Assembly: GCA_002368545.1 (NCBI GenBank)
Contig: MTSC01000046.1
Coordinates: 134,298-198,297, forward strand
Length of the DNA stretch: 64,000 nt
Direction of reading: 5' to 3'
Source: Ramichloridium luteum
Taxonomy: Eukaryota; Ascomycota; Dothideomycetes; Mycosphaerellales; Dissoconiaceae
Position numbers and translations under genes: made by a program. Of the stretch, positions 22,070 through 33,316 are shown piece by piece (position 1 is the first letter of the stretch; every line of letters starts with the position of its first letter). The notes below the pieces were generated by a model. The model worked only from the letters and a program-made list of their open reading frames with translations. It did no database searches and had not been told where the DNA came from.

Positions 22070-24262
22070 GGAGCCAGAACGATGAAAAAGAAGTTTGAAA
22101 TGATGAAGGTACGATCGAACGTTCAGTTCTTCTGACCGCACTGCCGAGTCACTGAACTTTCACTTGAGATGGTCCTCTCTTATATATCTCCTTCAAGCAT
22201 CGTAATAAACAGCTAAGGCATCAAGGCCATCTTCGTTCGAAATTCCCTCAAACGTTACGCGGAAGAGGTAGGCGTGATATCCTCGCCGCGCAGCAAGATA
22301 ATACAACTTGGCGTCTTGGAGTTCCCTCCATTCAATGAGCAGCAGGTACATCAACTTAGACGGCACGGAGGCTAATTGTCATGTACCTGCCAGTAAGGCT
22401 GTTCCAAACGATCGCGGATCGTCACCCCATCGAGGCGTATAATGTATCAAGGCCTGCACTATACACCTGGACCTGCGGGGTCCCCGGAGCGAACGATTGG
22501 TTGTGGGGTAACCTTATCGACAGTTGGAGCCGGTCGGAGGCGCGAATAATAGCGTGCTGATGGATAGCATGCCAAGCGATCACAAAGTCCTCAACTTCGG
22601 GTTCCCGAACTGGCACTATGCCTGGCTTTCCCTTCGCTCAGGGCTCCGGACACCTTGCCAAGAGCGCCTATGTCGAATAGTTACTCGCTCCGGTAACAGA
22701 CGGAGCTTTTGTTTCTTAGTATATGAAAGCGTCGCGTGGCACAGAAAGTCTGGGGTTACGCGCTAGAACGGAACCCCTCGTGGGCTCCATGAGCCAGACG
22801 AAGTCTGCTAGTTGCGATCTAGAGCCGCAGTTGCTCAAATGACAGTTCTTGTGGTGCCCGCCCAGCTCTGTTATCGTTGTTATTCGATAAGTGCCTGTCT
22901 ACAACATTATCTATATATCGGATGGATGCATCTTGGTTTCTGGATCGATTGCAAAATTTCCCAACGGTATTTCCGTGCAGATATCATGGCACTGCACCAA
23001 AAAGCATCTCATGTGTTGGTTCTGAGCCCTGGATCATGACTGGACGGTATGCGAGTTGCCCGACCGCGAAATCCGTTGAACGCCAGAATCCCATTCTCTC
23101 AGCAAGAAGCCAAGGAATTGATGCAAGTTTCCTGGGCGTGCCTTGGTCAGGTCGGTAAAAGGAAAAAGAAAGTGCATTGTATGCTTGGAAACTACTTCCG
23201 TATCATGCCCAGTAAAGCTCGTAAATCCATATTTAGCCGCGCGGCCAATCAGAAATGACCAATTGATACACCAAGTTGCCAAGCCAAGCCCCGACGCGCC
23301 TCCAGCCTTGACGGACCGGGTCACTCCACATGTTTTCAGTCGGACGTCCAGCCCGAGTTTGGTTCGCGCATACTACATAGAAACATCATCTCGGCCCTTT
23401 CGTCCGGCCACAAGCGCGAAACTGTTGGGATACCGGAGCATGAGCCATTTTCGGCCGTCGTAGCTCTATCACTATGGATATGCACGGTGACGGGACCTGT
23501 TCGTTCGGATACCCACCTTGGCGCCCAGGTATCGCACCGGGCCTCGTCGGAGAGCCATCGCTTTCTTGGACGAGGCAAGCGGCTCGGCGGATGCGGGGTT
23601 GGGGTCATGTTGTCTGGCTTGAGGTCGACGTTAAGTTCACGAGAACAGAATGAGCGACTGAACGCGAACGCCTTGAAGGGCCTGGACTTTGTATCATCAG
23701 GCGCCCAAGAGGCTCCCTGCAGCGAAGCTCACATATGATGAATGAGGACATGTGGCTGGGAGATATGCGCTATGGCAAAGCTCTGGCATAGCGGCCATGG
23801 ACCCATGTTTGGCCCTAGCTGCCACGTGCTTGCGAGTGCATGGAGGGAAAGCCAGGGCTGCGGGACGAGCCGAAACTCCCGCTTGCACTGCTCACGGGAG
23901 CCTGAGTGCCTGACAGGCGTAAGGGTTCTGCATCGAATATGACGTCTGAACATCACCAAAGCCAGCCACATGCAAATGCGCGTTTCTTACACAATTGAAA
24001 CATTGGTTTCCTACTGACAGATCGAGGAAAAGGATAGAATCGGGGGCAATTACTGTTCCAGGGTGAAGGAGTTGGATCACGAATCACAGTCTGCCCCTCA
24101 TCTTGGAGGGGGAGTCGCGCACGACATCGGCATCGTTAGTGGCCATCAAACGGCGACAGAGTATACGATCGCTGGCCGGCCGGATATCATCGCCTCCAGT
24201 TCCTGATATATCACTCCTGCTGGACGCACCATGACGAGATCGAAGTCACACCCTCCACCAAG
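22070..24262. other. 2.2 kb intergenic between divergent genes
   Basis: Lies between the starts of the MFS and Doa4-like genes. It contains only short overlapping open frames (longest about 100 codons) without recognised motifs or good splice joins. A GC-rich palindromic patch lies near 22475-22490. No gene is claimed. Confidence 0.45.
22179..22186 (-). promoter_or_regulatory. TATA element of the MFS gene
   Basis: TATATAAG on the minus strand, about 110 bp before the start codon at 22069. Strength of match and spacing make it a credible core promoter. Confidence 0.5.
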
Positions 24263-27200
24263 ATGAGCGCTGCCGGGGTTGCTGGGCCTCCACCATATCC
24301 TTCCAGTCCCGCCTCCGGCCCAAATGGCCAACCTCCTCGAACCACCAGCTTCAATGGCGGGGAAGTCGCCTTCCCACATATCGACGACTTAAAGTCTCGC
24401 GCCTTGACCAGCATCAACCGCAATGTCTCCATCGGCAAGCTTTTCGAGGCCGCGGACACCGCCTTCAATTCCGCCAAAACGAATGTGGAATTTCGACGCC
24501 CAGATCTAGCATTTGTGGAATACTTGCGGGCGTACGAGATTGTTGTTGAGATACTCCCGCGACACAAAGATTACACGCTATGGGTGCACGATCAGCATGG
24601 GAATAGCCAGAGGTTGGCTGTGTTGCAGCGGAAGATAATGTCTATGCATGAGCAATTCGACAACATCAAAAAAATAATTGTGGACAACAACACCCGCATG
24701 AGTACACAGCCGCAGCAGAGCTGGGTTGGGCCTGTACATACAAGATCAGGGTCGGACGTGTCGGTGGCGCTGGGAACGTCTGCCAAGATCAAACCTTCGC
24801 CATCGCCAAAACCAGAGAGGTTGCATGCGCGACCCATGTCTGTGGCGACAACAAACAGCAGCGGCAACGTCACCTCACCAAACGACATACTGTCGGATCG
24901 TTTCGCACGGTTGAGAGGATTTGGTCAAGGTGAAGCAGGCAGGCCTGCCTCTCGAGCATCGAACACCTCAACCACGAGCTTGCCGTACTCTGGCACTTCG
25001 AATTCTGATTATGGCGCGGAAGGCTCAGGATCAACTCCCAGGACTTCTTTCGCCATGCTGCGACCGCAAGGCCCTCGCTCAATGCCTGAGAATGGTGATT
25101 ATTCTTCAAGGCCTTCGGCCCATCCGCTTGACACTGAGCTCGCAGCAGCCATGCCACAAGCACCGCCACCAACGTATAGTCCAGCCCGGAATATGGAGAC
25201 CACCGGCAACATCGCCCCACCGAGGCACAGTGCTCGGAGTCTCGCTGGGCCAGCCAGTCGTAAATCTTCTCTTGCACCAATTTCATCGTCAGCTTCTGCC
25301 GTGGCGCCGAACGGAGGATCGGGTGACTACTTTCCAACATACAGTACCAATACGCCCGCTCCGAGTGCGGTGCCCCGGCGAAGGTCCGTACATGTGCCAA
25401 AGGAGCGAAGCATTACTGCTGAGCGCTTATACGACTATCTTGAGCGCTTCAATATCTTGCTCATCGATTTTCGATCACGTGAGGACTTCGATCAAGGGCA
25501 TATTTATGCGCGAAATGTCATTTGCATAGATCCTTTGATCATGCAGTCGGGCTTAAGCGCAGAGCAGCTATCAGACAAGCTGGTACTGTCACCGGAAGAG
25601 GAGCAAGAGTTGTTCTACAATCGTGATCAATTCGAGCTCGTAGTATGCTACGATGAGGCAACTTCATCGGAGAGATACATGACAAATCCGCAAGGAGAAA
25701 AAGAACAGAAGTTCAAGATGCTACAAGAAGCTTTGGAAGACTTTAACCAAGATAAACCTCTTCAAAGACCACCAATCTTGCTAATAGGAGGAATTACAGC
25801 ATGGGTGGATCTTATGGGTAACCAAGCTTTGCGAACATCACAAACGCAAGCGCGAGCGAAAGCTGGGCGGCCAATTCAGCGACGACCATTGCGGCGTGAT
25901 GGTCAAATTAGCATTCCACGACGTCGTGTGCGCGATTACAACCCACTCGATGCTGACGAAGAAAAGAAATGGAGAGATCGGGCGGTCAGCGAAAGTGTCC
26001 CGGAGGCTCCGGTCGTTTTGCCGGATGGTGCCAACGATGAGTTGGTAGAACAGGACGAGGATGAGCGTTACCCATCTATCGAGGACTTCAACGCCCGGTT
26101 CCCAGACGCTAGTCAGTTGTCGCCAGGGGCTGCGCCGGGCGCTACAATGCAAGCACCACCGGAACTCCCACCAAAGATCCCGACGTATCCGACGCGCCCA
26201 CCTCCCTCAATATACCCTCAGGTGCCAACGCGTCCAGCACCAGCTGCTCCTCGGATGAGCTATACTGGCGTCAGCGATCGATCAGCTTCACAAAGTACAC
26301 CAACGCCAAGAACATCAAGTGCGCTTACTCCATATGTTCCCCCGAAGTATTTGGCATCGAACCTTCGACTGCCAAGAACTGGACTTTACAATTTTGGCAG
26401 CACATGCTACATGAACGCAACACTACAGGCTCTTTCTGCTACCACACCACTGTCCATTATGTTCTTGGATGATGGCTTCAAATCGGCTGTTCAAAAGGAC
26501 AATTGGAAAGGAAGCCGTGGCCTCCTGCCCGAGATTTACAGCAATGTCATTCGAAACCTCTGGAACGGAGACTCGAGTTACATCAAACCTTCGACCTTGC
26601 GAAGTTTTTGTGGTCGGCTCAATGCGACGTTCAGCGATCCGAACCAACAGCAGGATGCTCAGGAATTTTTCAGTTTCCTCGTCGATTGTCTCCACGAAGA
26701 CTTCAATGGCATGTGGTCACGGTCACCACTGCGACCCCTGACCGACCAAGAAGAGGTCAAGAGGGAGCGTATGCCTAAGCTCGTCGTCGCTAAGATGGAG
26801 TGGAGCCGATGGCTGCACCGCGACAACAGCTGTATTTCAACTCTGCTCTACGGTCAGCTCTCCTCTCGCGTCCGGTGTCCAAAATGTGCGACCACTTCCA
26901 CGCAATACGAGGCCTGGGCGGGTTTACAGATCGAGATTCCTGAGCGTCGAGAGGCACTATTGCAGGATTGCTTGCGCGAGCATTTTTCTGATGAGTTGCT
27001 TGACGACGAGAATCAGTGGACGTGTCCCACGTGCAAGGTACCACGGCGCGCGAGCAAGAAGCTCACGATCACACGCCTGCCGCCGTTCTTGGTCATCACC
27101 TTGCGCCGCTTCCGCACCGAGCGCCAGACGCAGCGCAAACTTCACACTAACGTTCGGTTTCCGCTCAACGGCCTTGACATGTCTGAGTTTGTTGTCCCTC

Positions 27201-27556
27201 CGCCATCACCCGCAGAGGCACAGCAGATCCTGGCACAATATGGCCCGGAGGGCCTCACCCCGCCAGACTCGGCGCAGGTCCCGCCATTCATCTATGATGC
27301 CTATGCAGTGGTACAACACCACGGCCAAAGCACTCGCAGTGGGCACTATACCTGCGCAGCAAAGGACCCAGCGCGGGGATGTTGGCGGCTATTCAATGAT
27401 ACCACTCCACGCGACTTCCATCCTCCTGGGGAAGGTGGCATCTCGAACGGATTGGATAATGATTTGGCGTATATGGTCTTCTACCAAAGAAGGAGACACC
27501 CAGCGGCCGAAGGAAGTAATGGTCAAATCATGAATGGGCACGGTTCGACGAATTAG
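24263..27556 (+). CDS. DOA4: Doa4/Ubp4-like ubiquitin-specific protease
   Basis: Intronless 1097-aa cysteine protease of the USP (C19) family. In yeast, Doa4 removes ubiquitin from cargo at the last step of multivesicular-body sorting. Residues about 35-150 match the USP8-dimerisation/MIT-like helical region. About 380-505 form a rhodanese-like domain (FNILLIDFRSREDF..GHIYARN, with a VVCYDEATSS loop). A long disordered Pro-rich linker follows, then the USP catalytic domain from about 700. The catalytic Cys715 sits in the box GLYNFGSTCYMNATLQ. The zinc ribbon CPKC...CPTC is present, and the His box is SGHYTCAAKD near 1026. Architecture and completeness support an active enzyme. Doa4 is preferred over Ubp5 or Ubp7 only by general size and layout. 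Confidence 0.92.
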   Translation: MSAAGVAGPPPYPSSPASGPNGQPPRTTSFNGGEVAFPHIDDLKSRALTSINRNVSIGKLFEAADTAFNSAKTNVEFRRPDLAFVEYLRAYEIVVEILPRHKDYTLWVHDQHGNSQRLAVLQRKIMSMHEQFDNIKKIIVDNNTRMSTQPQQSWVGPVHTRSGSDVSVALGTSAKIKPSPSPKPERLHARPMSVATTNSSGNVTSPNDILSDRFARLRGFGQGEAGRPASRASNTSTTSLPYSGTSNSDYGAEGSGSTPRTSFAMLRPQGPRSMPENGDYSSRPSAHPLDTELAAAMPQAPPPTYSPARNMETTGNIAPPRHSARSLAGPASRKSSLAPISSSASAVAPNGGSGDYFPTYSTNTPAPSAVPRRRSVHVPKERSITAERLYDYLERFNILLIDFRSREDFDQGHIYARNVICIDPLIMQSGLSAEQLSDKLVLSPEEEQELFYNRDQFELVVCYDEATSSERYMTNPQGEKEQKFKMLQEALEDFNQDKPLQRPPILLIGGITAWVDLMGNQALRTSQTQARAKAGRPIQRRPLRRDGQISIPRRRVRDYNPLDADEEKKWRDRAVSESVPEAPVVLPDGANDELVEQDEDERYPSIEDFNARFPDASQLSPGAAPGATMQAPPELPPKIPTYPTRPPPSIYPQVPTRPAPAAPRMSYTGVSDRSASQSTPTPRTSSALTPYVPPKYLASNLRLPRTGLYNFGSTCYMNATLQALSATTPLSIMFLDDGFKSAVQKDNWKGSRGLLPEIYSNVIRNLWNGDSSYIKPSTLRSFCGRLNATFSDPNQQQDAQEFFSFLVDCLHEDFNGMWSRSPLRPLTDQEEVKRERMPKLVVAKMEWSRWLHRDNSCISTLLYGQLSSRVRCPKCATTSTQYEAWAGLQIEIPERREALLQDCLREHFSDELLDDENQWTCPTCKVPRRASKKLTITRLPPFLVITLRRFRTERQTQRKLHTNVRFPLNGLDMSEFVVPPPSPAEAQQILAQYGPEGLTPPDSAQVPPFIYDAYAVVQHHGQSTRSGHYTCAAKDPARGCWRLFNDTTPRDFHPPGEGGISNGLDNDLAYMVFYQRRRHPAAEGSNGQIMNGHGSTN

Positions 27557-27758
27557 AGGCAGCATGGCATGGCATACGAAAGCAACGATGACGCATATAT
27601 GAGTACTTTGGGGGTTGTTTTGGATGTCAGCAGGTAACGTGCCACGTTCGGTCTGGTTTCTTGAGAATAAGCATTTGAACCGCGTACGATGTGACATGAG
27701 ACATCGTTGATATACACCAAATAAAACTTAAGTATACCCTTTCATGCAAAAATCGTAC

Positions 27759-28898
27759 CTACTTGCTGGCTTGCTTACCAGCCAATTTCTCGGCTTGCCG
27801 AAAGATCCATTCCTTTGCGTTCACCTCCTCTTTCGCCTCTGCGTCCTGCGGCTTTGGGATTCCTTCCCCTTCCAGTGTTCGTAGCACGCAATCATCATTC
27901 GGTCGAACGAAATACACGATGCTGAAGCGCGGCCACAAACCCTGTTCACCCGGCGCAGGCACCACCCGATGCCGACCCGAGCATAACACCCCATTCGAGA
28001 ACTTGACCGCCGCATCGCCCAGATTGATGATTGCACACCCGGGTTTCGGCTTCACCCACAACCACTGTCCCTCCGAGTCCGGCTCCAGCGCGCCCAAGCT
28101 CCGCGACGAGGCCGACCAGACCTGCAGACCTCCGAGCCAGTTCATCAGCAGCGTGATCGTGCCGAAATCCGTGTGCGATGGAGTCTGGATCTCCGGCAGG
28201 CGCGGGTCCTTGCGCGGTGGACCCCGCGTCATCCGAATGTGGTCGCCGGCGGGCTGCGAGAGCTGGTGCCGGGACGTGATCTCCGCCGGGTCGGCGCCCA
28301 ATTGGCGGATCAGGTTGGTTAGGATGTGTAGGCCGATGGCGTGGGCGGCGGTCATGTAGCGCGCGAAGAGTGGCTTGTTGGCTGCGAGGACTTCTGGATA
28401 GCGGACCATAGACGCTCCGGCGTTGGAGAGCATCACGTCCTTGGAGAGGTTGAAGAATTCGGCGGTGTCCGGGGTGGCGTTTGCATCGACGACCGTGCGG
28501 CCGATTTGCTTGTAGCTATGAAGGTGTTAGGTTGATTTGGTCTCGTGTGCAATTTGTACTCCGTAGTTGATTTACCCAAATAGATCCTTACCCTTGAAAA
28601 CATACTGGACTTTTTCCTCCGCCGGCAATTTGAACGCGGCTTCGGCCACCCTCGCAACTTCGTCCGCACCATTCTGAACAGTTTCACCGAGCTCACATCC
28701 CGCCAATTCCAGGTAGAAGAAACCGCGAGTCTTGCAAGTCTCAAAGACTCGTTTCTGTTCTACAGCATCATTGTCCAGGATCTTACGCAGTGATATCGTC
28801 TCTAGCGGGACAGTGGGGAATTCGTCCGCTGGCGACGATGGAAAAGGTGGATACAACGATGGGTCAAATTCGACCTCTGGAGATAGCGCGTGAGGCAT
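27759..28898 (-). CDS. 2-oxoglutarate-Fe(II) oxygenase (IPNS-like)
   Basis: Member of the isopenicillin N synthase-like 2OG-Fe(II) dioxygenase superfamily. Exons 28898-28577 plus base 28576, and 28515-27759, flank a 60-nt intron (GTAAAT donor, TAG acceptor) and give 359 aa. The DIOX_N region lies at about 35-150. The iron triad is His222-x-Asp224 in the motif HTDFG and His290 in GRHRV. The 2OG-binding Arg304-x-Ser306 is in PRFSIVYF. All catalytic residues are therefore present. The ATG at 28898 is used; a TTG farther upstream is not a credible start. Substrate is unknown. The neighbouring glycosyltransferase on the same strand could share a pathway, but nothing in the sequence proves it. Confidence 0.92.
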
Positions 28899-29588
28899 AT
28901 TTTTCTTTGTTACGAAGCCCAAGATTGTTCAGGTGAAACTAAAGTGATATACAGAGGTTTGCATAAAGAAGCGACACATGGGAAGATGTCGAGCGGAATT
29001 ATCGAGCTCCTTTAGCTGTTCCAAGATGCCCCAAATATACTTATTAAACCATAGCGGAAACGTGGAAAGGAATGGTTCCGTCCAATGTATTTGGATAGTA
29101 CAAGTTAGCCGTATTTTAGCGGAAATCCGCGATCGATGATGTAGGAGGGGCCGCACGCCCACATTGTCGGAATGGTTCCGCCAGGAGAGGCGTCCTTGTT
29201 CTCGTGCGCGACTGGGTGGGTTCATCGCTACCTCATTTCTTCTCTTGATACGAGGCAACTCGTTACTTGCAATAATGGTCCCGAAAACATCCTTCATGCC
29301 ACGAGCAAAGTCCTGTTTGCCCATTGTTTGATCCACATGAGGTCATACCTCCACGCCGCAAAGCTTCGGCACTGACTGACCGACTTGCCGATCTCCGGAC
29401 GATTAGTGTTGTGGAGGGCCGACTTTTGTCCTCAACATCGCAAGAAAGTCTTGGAACATCGTCTGTCCTCTTTTCTATTACCCGACCTTTCGAAAGGCAA
29501 ATATAATAATTAAGCCTGGACCAAGATCGCCGTTTTAGGAAGTCACCGAATTGGGTATAGTGGCATCGGTAATGCGAAGAAGATCTAT
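28899..29588. other. Intergenic
   Basis: Upstream region of the oxygenase gene and 3' flank of the glycosyltransferase gene. No coding sequence is supported. Confidence 0.5.
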
Positions 29589-30857
29589 TCATATGTTGCT
29601 AAGATGGCCCGGGCGAAGCACATTCACGCCTTCGATAGGACCGCGGACCGAAGGCTCGTACGGCGGAATCTCCAAGTTCTGTATGCGTTGCTCCTGAACC
29701 AAGTTGAACTGTGTCCATCGCAGCCAAGCAGCATAAGTATTGACCCGACAATCACTGCCTGGGTTCAATCGCCACATTAGGCCCAGAGGGTTGAACCCCG
29801 TCAGCCGATTCCCTAGACCGTGCAGCAACTTCCAGCACCAGCTATGCGCCACAACCTCCTCAACAAGCTGCCGCGCAAGCTTTTGTTCAGATGTCTCTGG
29901 TTCCGACTCATCGGTAGGTGGCATCTCCAAGCAAAGCAACTGCCATGCCCGCTCACCATTCCATGCGGTGAATTGCTCCGACCGATAGCCGTGATCGAGT
30001 TGACTTAGCAGCCAGCATTTCTCGGAGACGTAGCGAGGCCCGTCCCAGCCGTTGGCGTGGTCCTCCCAGCGTTGTGCAGCTCCAATAGCTTGCTGATGGA
30101 TTGCATAATCGGTAATGTAACCATTGGTCAACCCAAATCGTTCTCCGATGTTCATGTTGGTCTCTTTGGGTAGCTGTAACAGTGGCACGTGGTCGAGGAT
30201 CGGATCTTTGTGCATGTCGACCGTGTCCGTTCGGTCTCTCCAGAGTGCCATGAGTATATGATGTGCTCGATCGACCAAAGGATTACGTGGCGTACTCATG
30301 AGAGAGAAATTAGAAATCGTGATGCCCTTCGGTGGCGGACCCATCACGAAGCCAGCAAAGTCATACGGCGAGGCCGGATTGGAGATGTGCTCATCCCATA
30401 GCCAATTCAAATCTCCGAACATGAGGACGCCAACATCAAGACAAATCCCTCCATACTTGAGAAGCAATGGGAATCGGATCAGATCAGAGGTATGCTGGAG
30501 CACGTACGCGCCGCCCAATCGACCCTCGCGAAACGCCGCCGGAAAGGTGTCAGAATCAGACGTGTCGAGGAAATTTGATATATGCAACGGAGATCCCGGG
30601 ACAACATCAATCACGTATATCGTCCAACCTTGTGGCGCAAAGCGTCGATGCCATGCCAGGACATTCCGCAGGAGGTATTGGTGTAGATTCGTGATACCTT
30701 TGTCCCAGAAGGCGAAAATGTTCTTCGATCCTTCGGTCGGAGGACGCGGACTCGTAAGGTCTCGTGGGAGATCTGTGGGTGCGACCTCGACCAAGGGATC
30801 CACGAACCCTGATGGTTGGGATGTAGTCCCTGGAATCGATGGGTAGCTCGTAGACAT
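29589..30857 (-). CDS. Capsular-polysaccharide-type glycosyltransferase
   Basis: Intronless 422-aa protein resembling the capsular polysaccharide synthesis (Caps_synth, GT32-like) family found in many filamentous fungi. Seen in sequence: NIFAFWDKG near residue 46, a TSDLIRFPLLLKYGGICLDVGV core at about 123-144, and a C-terminal region rich in Trp. No signal peptide or membrane helix is obvious, so localisation is open. The usual DxD metal site after YGG is Asp-Val-Gly (141-143), so one acidic residue is missing at this point. The ATG at 30857 is chosen over an upstream GTG. The donor and acceptor sugars are unknown. A TATA element lies about 92 bp upstream. Confidence 0.8.
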   Translation of the reverse strand: MSTSYPSIPGTTSQPSGFVDPLVEVAPTDLPRDLTSPRPPTEGSKNIFAFWDKGITNLHQYLLRNVLAWHRRFAPQGWTIYVIDVVPGSPLHISNFLDTSDSDTFPAAFREGRLGGAYVLQHTSDLIRFPLLLKYGGICLDVGVLMFGDLNWLWDEHISNPASPYDFAGFVMGPPPKGITISNFSLMSTPRNPLVDRAHHILMALWRDRTDTVDMHKDPILDHVPLLQLPKETNMNIGERFGLTNGYITDYAIHQQAIGAAQRWEDHANGWDGPRYVSEKCWLLSQLDHGYRSEQFTAWNGERAWQLLCLEMPPTDESEPETSEQKLARQLVEEVVAHSWCWKLLHGLGNRLTGFNPLGLMWRLNPGSDCRVNTYAAWLRWTQFNLVQEQRIQNLEIPPYEPSVRGPIEGVNVLRPGHLSNI

Positions 30858-31455
30858 GGTCCGCACGTGGAGACGTGTGAAGACGGATCACCTCGAGAAA
30901 TGAGCGCCAACGGAGAAGCCCCCATGTTGAAACGCGGAATCGGCAATTATTTATATTATCATCATTGCGATGCAGGGGTGCTCGCAACTAGCACCCATAG
31001 CACCTCGACCTGCATGTCTGCGGTCAACACGAGGTCTCGAAAGTTCAAATGTCTGGTCGATACCAAATTTGTAATCTGGTGAAGTCTATGAGTAAGCTTG
31101 CATAAGGTCATCTCAATGGCCGAACGACTTGAGTCGATACTCGTGATTGGTGTGCAATTACCAGTATTGCTGCTAGTTCCTGCAGCGGAGATAGCTTCGG
31201 TCCTGCAACCAGATTCCTGCGGTGGCTGAAGTGCGCCCAATTTGGAGAATTTTTAGAAATTTTCTCGCGAGCGCATTGTAGCGGATCACTTACCGTCCGG
31301 CGGTCGTCTCGGGTGACAACGCTGCTCGACAATCGCGTCTGGAAATTTCCAAATACATATCTTATTAGCGTTGATGACATTCTTCATGATATTATTTAGC
31401 GCAAAGATGACAGGGATGCATAAATTATACTTGAAGAAGACGCTATCGAAGACTG
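30858..31455. other. Intergenic
   Basis: Upstream region of the glycosyltransferase gene and 3' flank of the 600-aa orphan gene. No gene is seen. Confidence 0.5.
30948..30955 (-). promoter_or_regulatory. TATA element of the glycosyltransferase gene
   Basis: TATAAATA on the minus strand about 92 bp before the ATG at 30857, a near-ideal TATA box. Confidence 0.5.
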
Positions 31456-33316
31456 CTACACCTGAGTCACATAAGTTATACCTGCTGTTAAGTCCTGATA
31501 GTCCGAGAATTGGAACTCTCTGAAAGCGAATGTCTTCCCGCCAGGAAACTGGAACTTCTGCGCAACATCGATTGGGAAGTTCCCGAAGTTGGTGTTGGTC
31601 AACTCCGCCGATTTCCGCACATAATCAATCTCGTAGTTGACATCATTGAAAAAATCCATGAATCCGCTCGTGCTCGGGTTCTCAGACTTGCTCGTGTCGA
31701 TCTTTCCTTTGTTCTGAACCACAACGAGCTTGCCGTGATCGTCAACTTTGAGGTCATATGTGTCCTTCATGGACCAATCGATGATGTTTCCCCGGTGCTT
31801 ATCCTGCGATTTCATGAGGTACATGTAGATGACGAGTCTCTGAGAGATGGTTATCTGATTTCCGGCAAATGTGACAGCGCAGTCGAAGCTCGACTTGATC
31901 TCGAGCTCACCGAGCTTGAGTGGCGATCCGGCAGAATCGTCAGTCTCACGTGCGAAATGCCATTTTATGACCTCACTGGAGCCAGGCGAGCTGACAGTAA
32001 ACTCCGGCTGGTAAGTCTCATTCTTCAAAGCGTCGGCAATCTCAGAGCGATTGCTTTGGTTGACAATGTTTCCCGTCCCCAGATTCCTGAAACCGCAGTA
32101 CAACTGAGGAATTGAGCCCTTCGACAAGGTGACGTACGCTTTCGGATAGAAACAGCAATTCCGCACTTGGGGTTCCAGTTGAGCCTTCAACCAAAGGACA
32201 AAGCTATCACGTTGATATGCCATCACGCCATGATATTGCTTGCTTTCGGCTTCCGTCATCCAATTCCAAGTGATGCGGGGCTTGGTCGGCGGAAATTTGT
32301 GGTTATTCGACATGCAGAGATAGTTGATGGTGCTGATTTCTTGCTGCTCTTTGGTCTGATTCGGCAGGGGCCTACCCGTTGTCTCGTCAACTATCTGGGC
32401 CACGGCAATGTCCATGTCAGTGGCGCGAAACTCAGAGTCTTCAGGCTCTTTCGAAACGACGGATACATGCAGCAGCGGCTGGCCCCGTCTCTTCATGTCA
32501 GCGAAATAGTCCCCGAGGAATGAGCCATTGAGCTCGCCTTTGGTGACACCGTCAACCGAATCGTTCTGATCTCCGAGCAGGGAAAGGGTTGGCACGGTTT
32601 GCAACCCGGCATTGTCCAGGTCGAAAAGCAATTGCTGCACGCTGAATGCTTGACTCGAGCCGAAGCTACCTCTGATTTGCTCTTTGATCTCCGCAGGAAG
32701 ATTATGAAAGGCGGTCCCTTCAACATCGCTCATGCGAAGGTCAACTTTGCATTTGAACGTCCAAGCCTCGCCTGGCTCCTGACGGCGATGCGTCCATTGC
32801 ACCTTGAAAGCGGCATACGCCATGACACAAACCTCGGCTTTCGCACACAGCATGTTGTATGTAACCGAAGACGACTCTGATCCCAGCTCAATGACGTTGG
32901 GCAAATCTTCCGGGGCGATGCCCTCGGGCATGCCTGGAACAATCCGCTTTGCCGCAGAATGGTCAGCCGCACGGCTCAGCACGCAAATAATTCCGGGAAC
33001 TTACATATGCAGCGGCGAATCCCGCAAATCGGAGGTTCTGAAGAAGCACGTCGGAGTCTGGATCAGCATCATCTGGAACATCAAATGGATTGGACTGAAC
33101 CGATATCTTGAGCAATTCTTCAAGTGTAATCGGAACGACCTTCATGACTTTCTTCTTGTTGACCTCGACCTGCTTCCAAACAAAGCATGATGTTACACCC
33201 ACAGCATCCTCTTTGTTGGAAAGATACTCAAGCATGGTTGCATTCAGCGCTCCCTGAGTTGTGGCTACGACCATATCGTAGCCAAGTGGGGTGAGATTGG
33301 AATTTTTCGCAGACAT
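31456..33316 (-). CDS. Unrecognised 600-aa protein, divergent partner of 34375-38183
   Basis: I do not recognise a characterised family. Exons 33316-33005 and 32946-31456 flank a 58-nt intron (GTAAGT donor, a less usual AAG acceptor, CTGAC branch site), giving 600 aa. No signal peptide or membrane helix. It appears soluble and rich in beta strands. The N-terminus has a GYDMVVATTQ segment followed by an Asn nine residues on. A later stretch (VTFAGNQITISQ..VIYM) alternates hydrophobic and polar residues like a long amphipathic strand. These features remind me loosely of TULIP-fold P-47/OrfX-like lipid-binding proteins; that is a weak visual analogy, not a match. The gene lies head-to-head with the 1233-aa gene across 1.06 kb, which suggests shared regulation. 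Coding status is supported by the long open frame and consistent splice. Confidence 0.75.
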
